Of a stretch of 64,000 nucleotides of DNA, positions 1 to 10,849 are shown in pieces; position 1 is the stretch's first letter; the number at the start of each line of letters is the position of its first letter. The notes below the pieces were generated by a model, which worked only from the letters and a program-made list of their open reading frames with translations, was not told the DNA's origin and did no database searches. Location: assembly GCA_964020975.1 (NCBI GenBank), contig OZ026621.1:92946867-93010866 (forward strand), given 5' to 3'. The stretch is from Hermodice carunculata (lineage: Eukaryota; Annelida; Polychaeta; Eunicida; Amphinomidae). Both the position numbers and the translations under genes were made by a program.

Positions 1-31
1 GGAGAACAGGAAAATGGAGTGGTCCCTAACA

Positions 32-75
32 GAAGGCACCCAGACAGATTTGCTGTGAAGCAAATCTTTTTTATA
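32..75 (+). repeat. Dispersed repeat end with hairpin, copy 1
   Basis: The segment reads GAAGGCACCCAGACAGATTT and then TGCTGTGAAGCAAATCTT, so AGATTTGCT and AGCAAATCT can form a hairpin. Close copies occur at 18283-18330 and 19957-20007, both continuing into CTTTTCTAGTT. A weaker match begins at 19226. The shared edge followed by divergent flanks suggests the end of one repeat family. No coding potential is attached. Confidence 0.6.
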
Positions 76-835
76 GTCTTTAAGTTATTAGATTAAATGT
101 GGCACAACAGTTTTTTTTTTTTCATTGTAACACCCCTATAAAGGATCCATTATGCTGTATTCAGCTATCAGCTTTAATTTTTACCCTTGGCAGGAATATA
201 CATGTATATTCTGTTTTTGGAAAAAAAAGTCCTTGGAGAACATCAGATTATTCATAACTACTGTAGGACCTACACAGCATTATTTTTGATGGGTGGTGAT
301 AGTCTTTGTTGCAGTGTTTTTAACAAAGTTTTCAATTTGGATACTTATCACTCAAACAGTCACTCATATTGTTCTGACACTTGGTGGAAATGTAGGAAAT
401 TTTCAATTCAGTTACTTAATCAGTTAATGCACACATTCTTATTGATGACTGTGCAAGTCAATGGGGATTGCAATGGAAATTCACTTTTTTCAATTACTTA
501 CCCAAAATTGTCAGCCAGATTTCAACCAAGTTTGGTCAGATGGTCCTGCTGCAGTGATTTTTTTTTCTTAATTTTCTGTGAATTTCTATTGTTCATGTCA
601 AACTGTACGGCAATATTAAATAGACATGCCCCTCCTAAAACACAGAGTCAAGCACTTGCAGCAACCAGAATGGATTTAGAAGTTATTGATACAATGCAAA
701 CGCGTGGCCATTTCAAATTATTGGGTGATACTGTTAATGTACAAAATATGGAGAAACCGGGTTGTCAAATTAATATGCCAGACAAAGATGCAGTTTTCCA
801 GTAAGATTGCACGGAAAATGTGAAAAATCCTAGTG
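76..835. other. AT-rich stretch without a recognised gene
   Basis: A frame open over 187-804 reads as low-complexity, cysteine/phenylalanine-rich protein with no domain I recognise, and I do not call it a gene. Around 505-560 the text (TCAGCCAGATTTCAACCAAG, then TTGGTCAG) resembles a dispersed repeat that continues from the hairpin end at 32-75. Poly-T runs occur at 111-122 and 560-567. Confidence 0.4.
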
Positions 836-839
836 TGCT

Positions 840-1740
840 ATGAAATCGTGTGAAAAGTCTTGTTTGGAAAAATATTAATGCTGTTCCATCCAGTCTAAAC
901 ATTGGATATGACATAATCACAGACAGGAAAGTTATTGTAGACCAATTCAATCAACATTTCACGTCAGTTGCTGAAAATTTGCTGCCAAAAGGTACTAGTG
1001 CTATACCTAACACCAGACGTCAGAAAGTGAAGGAATATGTCAAGGACAAAAGCCCTCCAGATGTGTGTTTCAGCATTCCAAGAATGAAAGAGGATGATGT
1101 GGTGAAAGTACTCTGTAACCTTAATCCAAAAAAGTCAAATGGTACTGATGAGCTTGACTTGAAATTTCTGCAAATGGCATTGTTTGTTTATTCAAACCAC
1201 TAACTTACCTATTCAACCTGAGTATTGGCAGTACACATCATACATTTCCAAGTTCATGGAAGATGGCCAAAAGTTGCGCCAATTCACAAAGATGGAACCA
1301 CTATGGATGTTAACAGCTACAGGTCTATATCTGTTCTGTGTGCACTGTCAAAAGTACTTGAAAGACTCATTCACTGCTCTTATCAGGGCCAGAATTTCGT
1401 AAAATTTTGGGAGAATTTATTTGGATTTTTGTCAGTTAGCTTTCTTTTTAAAGAAAGACCAGTGCAGGAGAATATTTACGAGAATGGATCCTCAGATTCT
1501 TGCCGAAATTCTGGCCCTGCTTTTTATCTATTTTTTTTTTTAACTACGGACAACCTTCTCTGTTCATGTCAGTCATGATTCAGGAAATGCCATTCCTGTG
1601 AAACAGGTCTCCATAAATTACTGGACACATGGCGTAAGGCACTTGATGATGGTCAGCTAGTAGCATCAGTCATGTATCTACAGAAAGCATTTGACTTAGA
1701 TGACCATGACCATATGAAGCAACTGTAATTGGGCTTTGTT
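840..1740 (+). mobile_element. LINE fragment: non-LTR reverse transcriptase, N-terminal half
   Basis: Three reading-frame blocks on the + strand resemble the linker and reverse transcriptase of a CR1/L2/Jockey-type LINE. Block 1 (850-1200) contains VDQFNQHFTSVAENLLPKG and NLNPKKSNGTDELDLKFLQMA, the fingers region just before RT. Block 2 (about 1255-1380) has KVAPIHKDG...NSYRSISVL...LSKVLERL, which is RT motif 1-2. Block 3 (about 1575-1735) has FRKCHSCETGLHKLLDTWRKAL and a degenerate catalytic region LQKAFDLDDHD. The blocks lie in different frames and are interrupted by a 136-bp MITE at 1384-1519. No endonuclease domain or 3' tail is visible, so this is a truncated, inactive copy. LINE identity is secure; the clade is uncertain. 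Confidence 0.8.
1384..1519. mobile_element. hAT-type MITE inserted in the LINE
   Basis: A 136-bp segment has perfect 16-bp terminal inverted repeats, CAGGGCCAGAATTTCG at 1384-1399 and its complement at 1504-1519. The CAGGG start and the flanking octamers GCTCTTAT (1376-1383) and CTTTTTAT (1520-1527; 5 of 8 positions match) fit a hAT-type 8-bp target duplication that has since diverged. The LINE reverse-transcriptase reading is interrupted here and resumes beyond it, supporting a nested insertion. It has no coding capacity. Confidence 0.7.
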
Positions 1741-1952
1741 GAAGAAAGTACAACGGCTGCATAAAGTAGCAGTATCCATGGTCAAGGGCACAAACTGCTT
1801 TTTAGTTACAAGGACTTGATTCACAAATAGGCTTGCACAAGTCCCCAGTGCATGTCCCTATTTTACCATCCTGCTGTCCCACCCAGAAGTGCGATACGTT
1901 TTCCCCGCCACAAAGTTAGCTGCATATTAATATTTATTCCAGGCGAGGATGC

Positions 1953-2333
1953 CTATCTACCCATGACATTGAGGCCAAACGGTTCAGCAGTACAAAGCTG
2001 GTGAATCCAGTGATTTTCCCTCTCCAGACTAAGTGTCTCGACTCTGGACAGATGTGGTGGGATATGTATGTGTTCCAGAATCTGGATCTTTATGTTGATG
2101 CCAGTGTGACCTGGTAGACAAAAATGTCTACCTAGGGGTTGTGTTACATCTTTTTTCTTGATGTAATAGATATGTTCTCTTAACCTGTCCAGGGGATGCT
2201 TCGTTTGACCCACATACTGTTTATTGCAATGTAAACATGTAAGGAGATAGACCAGGTTATTGTGTTTACAGGTGCCACCCTTTGGTGTTGAGTATGATCG
2301 TCCTGTTACTGTGCTTGTCACTTTACTAGACAC
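1953..2333 (-). mobile_element. Penelope-like element fragment A: GIY-YIG endonuclease
   Basis: On the minus strand a 126-codon frame contains the GIY-YIG signature NLVYLLTCLHCNKQYVGQT, followed by LDRLREHIYYI, a conserved histidine cluster (GRHFCLPGH) and RENHWIHQL near the C-terminus. In Penelope-like retroelements this domain follows the reverse transcriptase and nicks target DNA. No reverse transcriptase is seen upstream (coordinates above 2340), so the copy is truncated. The remnant at 8330-8680 aligns with it residue by residue (RLKDRLHEHFRYIS versus LDRLREHIYYIK). A hammerhead on the + strand at 2773 lies upstream and opposed, as in the element at 60-62.5 kb. Confidence 0.85.
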
Positions 2334-2339
2334 GTCAAG

Positions 2340-2735
2340 TTTGGGGCAGTAAAAACAAATTTTAGTTCTGTGTCTGTCTACCTACTTCTAATGACACCAT
2401 GCTACACCAGCTGAAGTCAGTTCATGAAAACACTGGAAGCCTTTCATTAATAAATAAGGTACCATTTGGTACAATTCATCTGTTTCTGTGAGAAGGTGTG
2501 CACATTCTTGCATGATGACTGCAGATCATCACTCTCAGTCATCTACTGTAATGGAAATTGGTGACAAAGGGTTACCAAGCAAACACAGAGCACATGAGGT
2601 CTATTATGATGTGAAAAATTAATAATTTTACGTTATGCTAACATGTTGTCCCAACAGTTAGACTGATAGATCTTTTTAATACATCTGTGTTAAACTTGAT
2701 TACGTTGCGCAATGTCCTTTGGCAACATTATCAAC
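2340..2735. other. Unassigned spacer between PLE fragment A and the hammerhead
   Basis: AT-rich sequence with no open frame of note. By position it could be part of the same Penelope-like insertion (between the endonuclease and the hammerhead-bearing terminal repeat), but I see no motif that proves it. Confidence 0.3.
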
Positions 2736-2738
2736 TGC

Positions 2739-2746
2739 TATAAAAA
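2739..2746 (+). promoter_or_regulatory. TATA box ahead of hammerhead 1
   Basis: TATAAAAA sits inside the small inverted repeat CTGCTATAAAAAGCAG. The hammerhead core begins 39 bases after the first T, so a start about 30 bases downstream would begin the transcript near the 5' edge of ribozyme stem I at 2773. A TATAAAAG box occurs in the same arrangement at 16117-16124. The promoter role is inferred from this arrangement. Confidence 0.5.
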
Positions 2747-2772
2747 GCAGCGTGATTTATGGTGTTTTCACT

Positions 2773-2817
2773 ACTCCCTGAAGAGCTCACTCCTGAAAAA
2801 ATGAAACCGGTCGGAGT
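2773..2817 (+). ncRNA. Hammerhead ribozyme 1 (type I, decayed stem II)
   Basis: The segment matches the hammerhead layout: stem I strand ACTCC (2773-2777), core CTGAAGA (2778-2784), stem II region 2785-2802, core GAAA (2803-2806), a tiny stem III (C2807 with G2810, A2806 with U2811), cleavage triplet GTC (2810-2812) and the second stem I strand GGAGT (2813-2817), which pairs fully with the first. All core nucleotides are kept. Stem II still forms a TCA-CTCC-TGA hairpin, but its base toward the core is A-rich and unpaired, so self-cleavage is probably weak or lost. Hammerheads with minimal stem III are known from Penelope-like elements and related small retroelements. Confidence 0.7.
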
Positions 2818-3114
2818 TAATATAATAACTGTTCTAGTTTTGACTGTCACTGGCCTTGCTTGGTATGATTGATTAATATTATTCCAACTACCATTATACA
2901 ATATACTGTTATTAAGTACTCTCAGTTTTATTTCTTTAAATGGTCGACCTTGCCGCCCTGCCAGTGTCAACGGTAGCAGCTATTGAGTCCTAGTCAGTTT
3001 TAATCCCATTATCATTGGGATAAGTCTTTGCAAATGGTCGTTGATGAATGCTTGGATACTTTAGGCATTGACCATTCAAGCAAGACAAAGCTGAGCGTCT
3101 CTCTACAACTGCCG

Positions 3115-6100
3115 GTGTACCAGGATAACTTTCACCCTGGATAACGTTCCCCCAGGGGAAAGTTATCCTAGGACAAATTCCCCTCCCCAGGGCAAGTTAT
3201 TCTAGGATAGCTTCCCCCCCCTGGATAACTATCCCCCACCCACCCACCCACCCCCCAAAAAACAAAAAAAACAAATACACTTTATCTGTTTAAACTGATT
3301 AGTAAACACATAAAACTGGTTTTGTACTTAAAATATGAAAGTATAATAACTGCTTTTTGAGAGTCTATAGGTTGTCAGTGAAAATAAATTTTGCCATACG
3401 CTTTACCTTAATTCCATCAGTAACTTGTATTTGAAATCCATTGATTATAGATTTCTTTACAGTTTATAATATTATGAGGAAAGACTAAGGATGGACAGTT
3501 CAATTGTAATACAGAGAGCTTAGAAAATAACAAGATGTGGGGTGGGGGGAAGTTGTCCAGGCCAGGATAACTCTTCTCCCCCCACCCCACCCCCGTCAAC
3601 TTACATCCGTGTTGTCCATTCAAAATGCAAGATATGCCAGTTCTTTACAGTCACTGTTATATTATATAATATATACAATAATTGTATGAGGAAAGACTTG
3701 AAAAGTTGAATTGCAAGACAGGGATCTTAGAAATGGACAACATTTGGGGTGGGGAGAGGTTGTCCAGACCAGGATAACTTACTCTCCCCCCCCCCCCCCA
3801 TAAGTGTTACATTCTATCAGTAATTTTATTGAAAGTGCAAGAAATTCAAGTTCTGTACAATTACATAAAAATATTAGGGAAAAAATGGCCTGAAAAATTG
3901 AATTACAACACAGGGATAACAGAAATGAAAAAATGTGGGTGGGGGGAGGTTATCCAGGCCAGGATAACTCCCCCCCCCTCCCCCCTGCAAAAAAAGGTCT
4001 TTATCTTTCCATCTGTAATTTGTATTTAAAATGAAGGAAATGACAGCCCGTTACAGTTTATAAAAGTATGAGGAAAGACTTTGGATGGCAGGTTGAATTG
4101 CAAGACAGAGATAAAGAAAAAAATGTGTGGGATGAGGTGAAGTTGTCCAGGCCAGGATAACTTCCCCACCTCCACTATATATGCTGTATGTGCCAACGGT
4201 ATTTTTTATTTAAAACACAAATATTCCACTTTTTTTGCAGTAAATACATAATCATGAGGAAAGAATTGGTGTGGAAAGTTGAATTGGATCAAAGAAAATG
4301 GCTAACTATGGATGGGGGAGGTTATCCAGGCAGGAATAAGGTAGTCCCCCATCGGTAACTTGTAAATTTGAAATTCAGGGATTGCCAATTCTTTACAGTT
4401 TATCATAATATGAGGAAAGGCTAAGAACGGAAAGGTGAATTGTAATTCAGAGAGCATAGAAAATACAAAATGTGGGGCAGAGAGAAGTTGGCCAGGCGAG
4501 GATACACCCACCCTCCCCACCCACCCCACCCCCCGCTAGTACTATCTTGCATCAGTGTTTTTTATTCATAATGCACAAATTGCCAGTTCTCTACAGCTAT
4601 AGATAACATTATGAGGAATGAATTGGAAAGTTAAGTTCCAAGACAGCGAGCATGGAAAATAACAAAGTGTGGGTTAGGGGCAGTTATCCATGCCATATAT
4701 TTTATATTCAAAATACAAGAAAGACCAATTTTTACATTTGAAGAATAGTATGAGGAAATTAAGACTTGAATAGTGGGATAGAAAGTTAATTGTAAGACAG
4801 GGATCATGGAAAATGAAAAAAAAGTAGGGTGGGGGTGGGAGGAGGTTGTCCAGACCAGGATAATTTACCAACCTCCACTGTAAGTGCTACGTTCCATCAG
4901 TATAACAAAACATTCCCATTCTTTGCAGTAATATAAAAGCATGATGGAAGAATTTCCATGAAAAGTTGAATTGCAAGACAGGGATAATAGAAAATGACAA
5001 ATTGGTGGGAGTAGGGGGAATGTATTCAGGCCAGGATAACTTGCCCTCCATAAGCTTTATCTTCCATCAGTAATTTGTATTTGAAATGCAGGAATTACCA
5101 GTTCTTTGCAGAACTTTGTAAAATTGTGAGGTAAGATTCAGAATGTTAAGTAGAATTGCAATACAAGGAGCATAGACAAAAAAAAAAAAAAAAAACAAGG
5201 TGGGGGTGGGGGTGGAGGTGGGAGTTGTCCAGGCCAGGATACCCCCCCCCCCCCAAGTACTATGTTGCATCAAACTTTTTTACATGTATATAAAATACAA
5301 GAAAGGCCAACTGGTTCTTTACAGTTAAATAATAGTATGAGGAAAGACTTAAATGGAAAGTTGAATTGCATGACAAGGATCATGGAAAATGAAAAGGTTA
5401 TCCAGGCCAGAATAATGTGAGACCAAGACATTGTCTTGGTTTCAGGAATAACTTACCACTGTAAGTGCTATGTTTCATCAGTATTTTGCTTTCAATTACT
5501 AAACATTCCCATTCTGTACAGTAAAATAAAAGCATGAGGGAAGAATTGACATGGAAAGTTGAATTACAAGATAGGGATCTGAGAGAATGACAAATTGTGA
5601 GGGGGGGTGGGGTGGGGAGTACATGATTACGTCCTGTGTATCTTCATCATGTTCATAGTTCCAGGCATGAAATGTAAATTCCGTATACCTTACAAATGCT
5701 ATAAGGGATGGCTTGAATCTTGAATTGCAAGAAAAAATTAGCAAAAAGACACTTTAAACCTGAGAGAGTGTCCATGCCTACATAACTTGCCATTCCCCCT
5801 TCCATCTCATAAATATATATGATGCATTTCCTGCATAAAAAATACAGAGCAAAGTTACATGTAATACTGGTTCACAAATCAAAAAGAAAAAGAAAAAAAA
5901 GCCGCACATGTATGGGGGGGGGGGAGTTATCCAGGCCTGGACAATCCCCCCCCCCACACACACACCTCCTGCACACCAATATCAATGTCAATCTATGTTC
6001 ATTGTGTTGTAATTCATGTTTTACATCTATCTTTTTATTTATAGCTTGTAATTTGCCTAAGTATTTCATTCTTAAAAAAAAAAAAAATATGAAGGAAAGA

Positions 6101-6320
6101 AAGCACATTTACTTATGGAGGAGGGGGCAACTTATCCAGCCCTGGACAATCTACCCCCACCCCTATTTTAAGTTGTCTGTGTGCACGCTCACCAGGGTAT
6201 TTGAGTTTGTAGCTTCCTACATTCTGAGCTATTGAGAATTTTTATTTCACTTAGAGAAAATACTGTGGAAAGGCAGATATTTGAGGGCTAGTAACCCAGG
6301 CTTGGGCAATATTCTGCACC
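3115..6320. repeat. Satellite array, unit about 190 bp, palindromic G/C-tract core
   Basis: About 16 diverged units repeat head to tail. Each has an AT-rich part (CCATCAGTAATTTGTATTTG, CAGTTCTTTACAGT, GTATGAGGAAAGACTT, GTTGAATTGCAAGACAGGGA) and a core in which a G run (GGGGTGGGGGGA) is followed by the near-palindrome GTTATCCAGGCCAGGATAAC or GTTGTCCAGGCCAGGATAAC and then a C run. Cores are seen near 3552, 3759, 3947, 4141, 4320, 4487, 4681, 4846, 5022, 5223, 5397, 5771, 5926, 6130 and 6290. A denser set of GGATAAC/GTTATCC motifs lies at 3115-3235. The G and C runs can pair with each other around the palindrome, giving a long hairpin, and could also support G-quadruplex formation. Short open frames in this region are by-products. 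Confidence 0.9.
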
Positions 6321-6324
6321 CCTG

Positions 6325-7290
6325 TTACATATTTTGGGGAGTTATATTGTTACACCGGCACTGGACGCCTTCCATCTGATGCTGATGCGTATGCACTCGG
6401 GTCAGGCTACAATTAATTAATTCATCACACAGTAGCTCAATGCTCAAGCGGGATGCGTTATGACCGCTTGCTTGTCTGTATGATAAATAACACAGTGCAG
6501 ACCACCTGGGGCTATTCATCTGGAGTTATTGCAATACAATTTATATGTTATCTGGTTATAGACACATTCCAAGCCAATTAGCTAGGTTTAGGGGCCTATC
6601 TGTATTATAACAATGTAAGACTACAATGTGTGTGATGGGTTTCACTTTAAGTTTTATTTTGCAATGAAATTTAATTTTAAATATTTTATTTTAATGACAG
6701 ACCGTCCAGTGAGACTTGAGCAAGCCTAGATTCACAAGCTGAACTGGATGACATTGGAATAACAGATTACATTTAAAAAGGCAGTGCTTATATAAATCAT
6801 TGAATGATATGGCGTCACAATATATGAAGGATATGTTTGACATGTGAAGGATTTCCATGCTATGAATATAAGGTCAGCCACTGATGACCAGCTATACCTT
6901 AACCGACACAGGGCAGACTTTATGAAAAGAACAAAGGTTACAGTGGTGCAGTCATATGGAATAGTTTACCAAAAGAAATCCAGTGTTCTCCTTCCTTGGT
7001 TTAAACATATTTTATTAAAGCAATTAATGCATCACACAGTAGCTCAATGCTGCACTGTGTTATAAAGCAAATCCTTATGTATGTGCAAGAGACACTGCAC
7101 CAAACATTTGCTTGAAGTGTGTAAAAAAGCTGCATTCTATAATCAGTGTATTTAACACAGTACTTACCTTATGTACATGTGAGATTTTTGCTTACATGTG
7201 ATCCTTGACGGTACATACTGTAAAATTTAGAGAGCATCAGGAAAGATTAGTGTGTGTTACACACTAACTGAGTCATCCTCTCAAAATAAA
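6325..7290. other. Unique-looking AT-rich sequence, no gene seen
   Basis: I find no protein domain, RNA gene or clear repeat. TCACACAGTAGCTCAATGCT occurs twice (6425-6444 and 7032-7051), hinting at a short dispersed repeat. Confidence 0.35.
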
Positions 7291-7294
7291 GTTA

Positions 7295-7502
<208 letters not shown>

Positions 7503-7817
7503 GGCAAAATCTTAAAAAATCTTTGCTGAAACCACCTGGCCAATTTGAAATTGCATAGGAACACTTCAGTAGACCCCTACAGGTTGCACTAAAATGTCTG
7601 TGTGGTTTTGCTATTATCAACTTGTCCAAAACCACATCTCAGATTATGCTGACTGTTGGAAGAAATGTTCCTTCTGGAAGAGTGTTCACTATGTAGCATC
7701 TGTCGGAGATCTTTTTTTACCAGTTCTCTTTTCTGATTGGAAGTCCAATCATCAAAATACACACACATTCACAGGAAGCTAAAACAAAAAGGCAAGTCTC
7801 TTGATAAGTACAAATTC

Positions 7818-7862
7818 CTTTATTGGCTTGACCAGTTTCAGATATCTTCATTCTCTCCAGGA
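7818..7862 (-). ncRNA. Possible hammerhead remnant downstream of PLE fragment B
   Basis: On the minus strand AATGAAGATATCTGAAACTG is followed by GTCAAGCC. This keeps GAAACTGGTC, exactly as in hammerhead 2 (16215-16224), after a CUGAUGA-like box degraded to GAATGAA. Stem I strands no longer pair. Its position, some 470 bases downstream of a same-strand GIY-YIG remnant, matches the 60-62 kb element. Resemblance only; probably non-functional. Confidence 0.35.
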
Positions 7863-8329
7863 ACCAAGGTTTGTGGGGAACAACTTCACAAGTGGTCTGG
7901 CATCCAGTATATGTATATATACATGGACATGTACATGTACTATGGCATAGCTATGACTTGATTAGCTAACATGCACACATACTCTCTAGTTTAAAGCAAC
8001 CCATGGCCCTATCAATTACATCTGTAAATTCCAGTAAATTCCCATCCAATAGTGTCATAAGGAATGGCTGCGGTTTTTTGAAATTGGAAGATAAGTAACT
8101 GGTCCTGATGTGTCAGCTGCTGCATATTGCTCTACCTGGTGAAGAACAGTGGGGGGAGGGAGGTTGCTGTTCAGATCCCTATTTATAGCATTTATTTAGT
8201 AGCTTTATGAATTTCTTTTGAAACACCAATGTGTTAACAAATTATGGCTTTTACATGGGGAAGTGAGCTAAGACATTGCAAGTTTAGCTTACATGAAAGA
8301 CTGAGCAAGAAATCTTGGTCAGTTTCCAG

Positions 8330-8680
8330 TGATATTGTGGCCAAATGGATCTATGGGGTGGAGTTGGTGCATCCAGTACATTTCCCTTGTTAGACTGACC
8401 TCCCTGTCATGTGCTAATTTCATGGTGTTTGGATGCACTCAAAGATGTGGACTTCTAGAGTGAGTCCCCTGTGATTAGCTTGAGCAAAATGTCTCCCCAA
8501 CGGTTGTTGTTACTTTGTTACTGATATAACGAAAGTGTTCATGCAACCTGTCCTTAAGTCGACATTGAATTTGTCCTACAAACTGTGTCTGATATGTTAT
8601 GCATTGAGGAGGTAGATGAGGTTACAGCATTCACAACATCCACTTGTAGGGACTGGATATGGACCCTGTACTGTAGGTTT
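8330..8680 (-). mobile_element. Penelope-like element fragment B: GIY-YIG remnant
   Basis: Minus-strand translation shows pieces aligned with fragment A in order: a cysteine-rich CCECCNLIYLLNA, then RLKDRLHEHFRYISNK, GETFC, and DREVSLTREMYWMHQLHP, equivalent to VETLSLERENHWIHQL of fragment A. No long frame survives. It is an older relic of the same element family. Confidence 0.65.
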
Positions 8681-8814
8681 GTGTTGCTCCTCGCTTACCC
8701 TCACATATTGGTGACACTTCTTTAACAATTCATACAGGTCTTATCATATGAAGACATCAAAGGCCAACTTGAGTATAGATAACCTCACTAGTCTATTTCC
8801 TATGGTTTAATTGT

Positions 8815-9055
8815 GCTAATTGACCTGATAAGCATGGCCATTTTTCCTGTTGGTGGCATTTTAGGGTTTGTAACCCATCTGGTGCACAATTAAAATGTAC
8901 TTTTTGCATGGACACAAGCACTTATAGCCATCTTTATTTTAAATGTACATCAGTAATATTTGGGTCCCACAGGAAAATGAAAAGAGAGTGCACATGCATG
9001 AACTATTCTTGTCTCTAGTTTTAAAGGAATGTCACCAGCATGGAGGTGTTGAGGC
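8815..9055. repeat. Dispersed repeat, partner of 25130-25340
   Basis: Ordered blocks are shared with 25130-25340: TTGACCTGATAAG / TTAACCTGATAAG, CATCTGGTGCACAA, AATGTA, and near the end AAAGGAATGTCACCA / AAAGGGATGTCACCA. Spacing is similar in both. It could be a SINE or MITE; I see no tRNA-like head or inverted ends. Confidence 0.45.
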
Positions 9056-9064
9056 AAGTACAGT

Positions 9065-9245
9065 ACAGTAAAACCCCCATTAGCGGGCACCTCTCTGCAG
9101 TAGGCACCTCCTAACAATGGGCACTTTTCTTTGGTCCCATTTGATTTTCCCTATTATCTACATGTTAATGGAACCTCTCTGCAGTGGGCACCTCTCTACT
9201 GTTGGTAGTGAGCACCTTAAATGTATACCAAAATCTGCTACAGTG
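9065..9245. mobile_element. pogo/Tigger-like repeat end (left)
   Basis: After a TA dinucleotide the sequence begins CAGTAAAACCCCCATTAGCG and continues with repeated GGGCACCTCTCTGCAGT motifs. CAGT-A-AACC starts next to TA are typical of pogo/Tigger inverted ends. The matching inward-facing end is at 12370-12470. Either the two bound one 3.4-kb element with later insertions, or they are two separate copies. Confidence 0.5.
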
Positions 9246-9249
9246 GGCT

Positions 9250-10385
9250 CTTTTTTTTTTTAAGGGTAATTGGTACATTTATGCATTTGGATTGTCTTCT
9301 TAAACTGTCATTTTTGTATCAGTGCTCATAACCTTAGCCAGGTTCTTCACCCCACACAGCGTAATTACCTTACCACATCAAACAGTGCAGGGTTGGCCAG
9401 CTAACCAGCCAGTATGTATATTCAAAGCATAACAGTTTTCTAATCTAACATTGATTCCCTTGACAACTTTGTGGACAAACACCGGGATCAAGTTATCAAA
9501 GGTGTGAGACTTAAAGATCATTGATTGACCATGTTCAAATTTGATACATGGGTGACTCATGGGCTGTTCTCCCCAATACGGCACGCTTGAAAAAAAATTG
9601 AATGCGAAAATAATACTGTAGTTCTAGAAATTTTTGTGCTCGACTTAATTTCACGCGTTTCATGCTGGTACTTGCTGCGCAAAAATAAGGTGCCAAAATT
9701 AATTGACATAATGAAAGGTTATATACAGACAAGCCATGATCAATCATCAACAATCATCGCTTTCTGTTCATTTCTGACACCTACAAGGCGCGAAAGACTT
9801 GTCACAAATGCAACACCGTTGGCTGACAGGGAAGACTCCAACAATGCTTGCAAGCTATGACTGTCAAGTGTCACTTGGTTTAAACACTTTACTCACCCTT
9901 CATCAACAGGATTAAAAATTTCATGTAGAAGTAATCGTTCTTGTCCCTGTTCCCGCCAAGGTGGGTCAGGGTGTTGCTGTTAATATTATAGCAGTACAAG
10001 TTCAACAGTTTGTTTATGTGATATAGGTGCAGTAATACTAAGACTGTTACAGTGTATCACATAATAACTGATTGAGTGTCACAGTGACAAGGTCTGGGAT
10101 GCTGTTGCAAAGTAACTTTGTAACAAAACTTTAGTGTGTTTAACCATTTTTGCTGGGTTGATGGGAAAAAAAAGGGTGGAAAACATGAAGAAGAACTTTA
10201 TTGGCATAAAGGTAAGAAAGGTGCAACCTCAGTTCAGGATATTACAATCATAAATTGTAAATAAAAAAGTACAGCTGAATATTAAAATTACAGAAACAAA
10301 AGCAAGTAACTCTGTTTCTGGTGCACCCAGACTAACACACTAGACTATAAATATATATAATACATATAGTATATAAAAATATGTA
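9250..10385. other. No recognised gene
   Basis: Mixed AT-rich sequence with a poly-A-like run near 10168. The segment just left of 10390 may include the 3' untranslated part of the minus-strand LINE that ends there. I see no other feature. Confidence 0.3.
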
Positions 10386-10389
10386 CAGT

Positions 10390-10840
10390 TCTATTAGCAC
10401 CCCAAGACCTGGAACCACAGGTCAAAAGCATTCACAAAATTGAATATATGGTATTTGACATCTTCCCTGATTTGCATTGTCATTAGGAATATAAATTTAT
10501 CACTGTCATTCAATATACCAAACTGGTCATCTATGTTTTGTAGCTCAGAAAACAAGTCAAGCCTGAGCTCAGAATATGTAGAACAATGTAATAAAAAGTG
10601 TCTCTCATCTTCAACCATTGTGTATAGACACAGCTGGCATTTTCTTTCACTCACAGGCAGGAGTTTGGGGAAGCGTATATCCCCCTGTTTCAATGGCAAG
10701 AGTGTGGGCGCTTATGTGTAGTTTGTTAAATTTTTGAAGTTTTTTAACATTTACATTATCCAAATAGAATTCTCTGTCGAAAGTAGTCTTAAATTTACAA
10801 ATATGGACAAACAAGGACCAATCTTGTTCCATTCCCAGGT
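10390..10840 (-). mobile_element. LINE 3' end: C-terminal zinc-binding region
   Basis: Two overlapping minus-strand frames read FDREFYLDNVNVKKLQKFNK and LHISAHTLAIETGGYTLP, and then ERKCQLC...VEDERHFLLHC, a C-x2-C-x12-H-x4-C zinc-binding motif typical of the C-terminus of many animal LINE ORF2 proteins. The last part reads TYSELRLDLFSELQ and ends in a stop near 10394. One frame change separates the two parts. The reverse transcriptase is absent, so this is a fragment or its upstream part lies elsewhere. Confidence 0.75.
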
Positions 10841-10849
10841 GTAGGGTTG

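Noticed and set aside
187-804. 205-codon open frame at the window start
   Set aside because: Low-complexity composition, no domain, and part of it overlaps a dispersed repeat.
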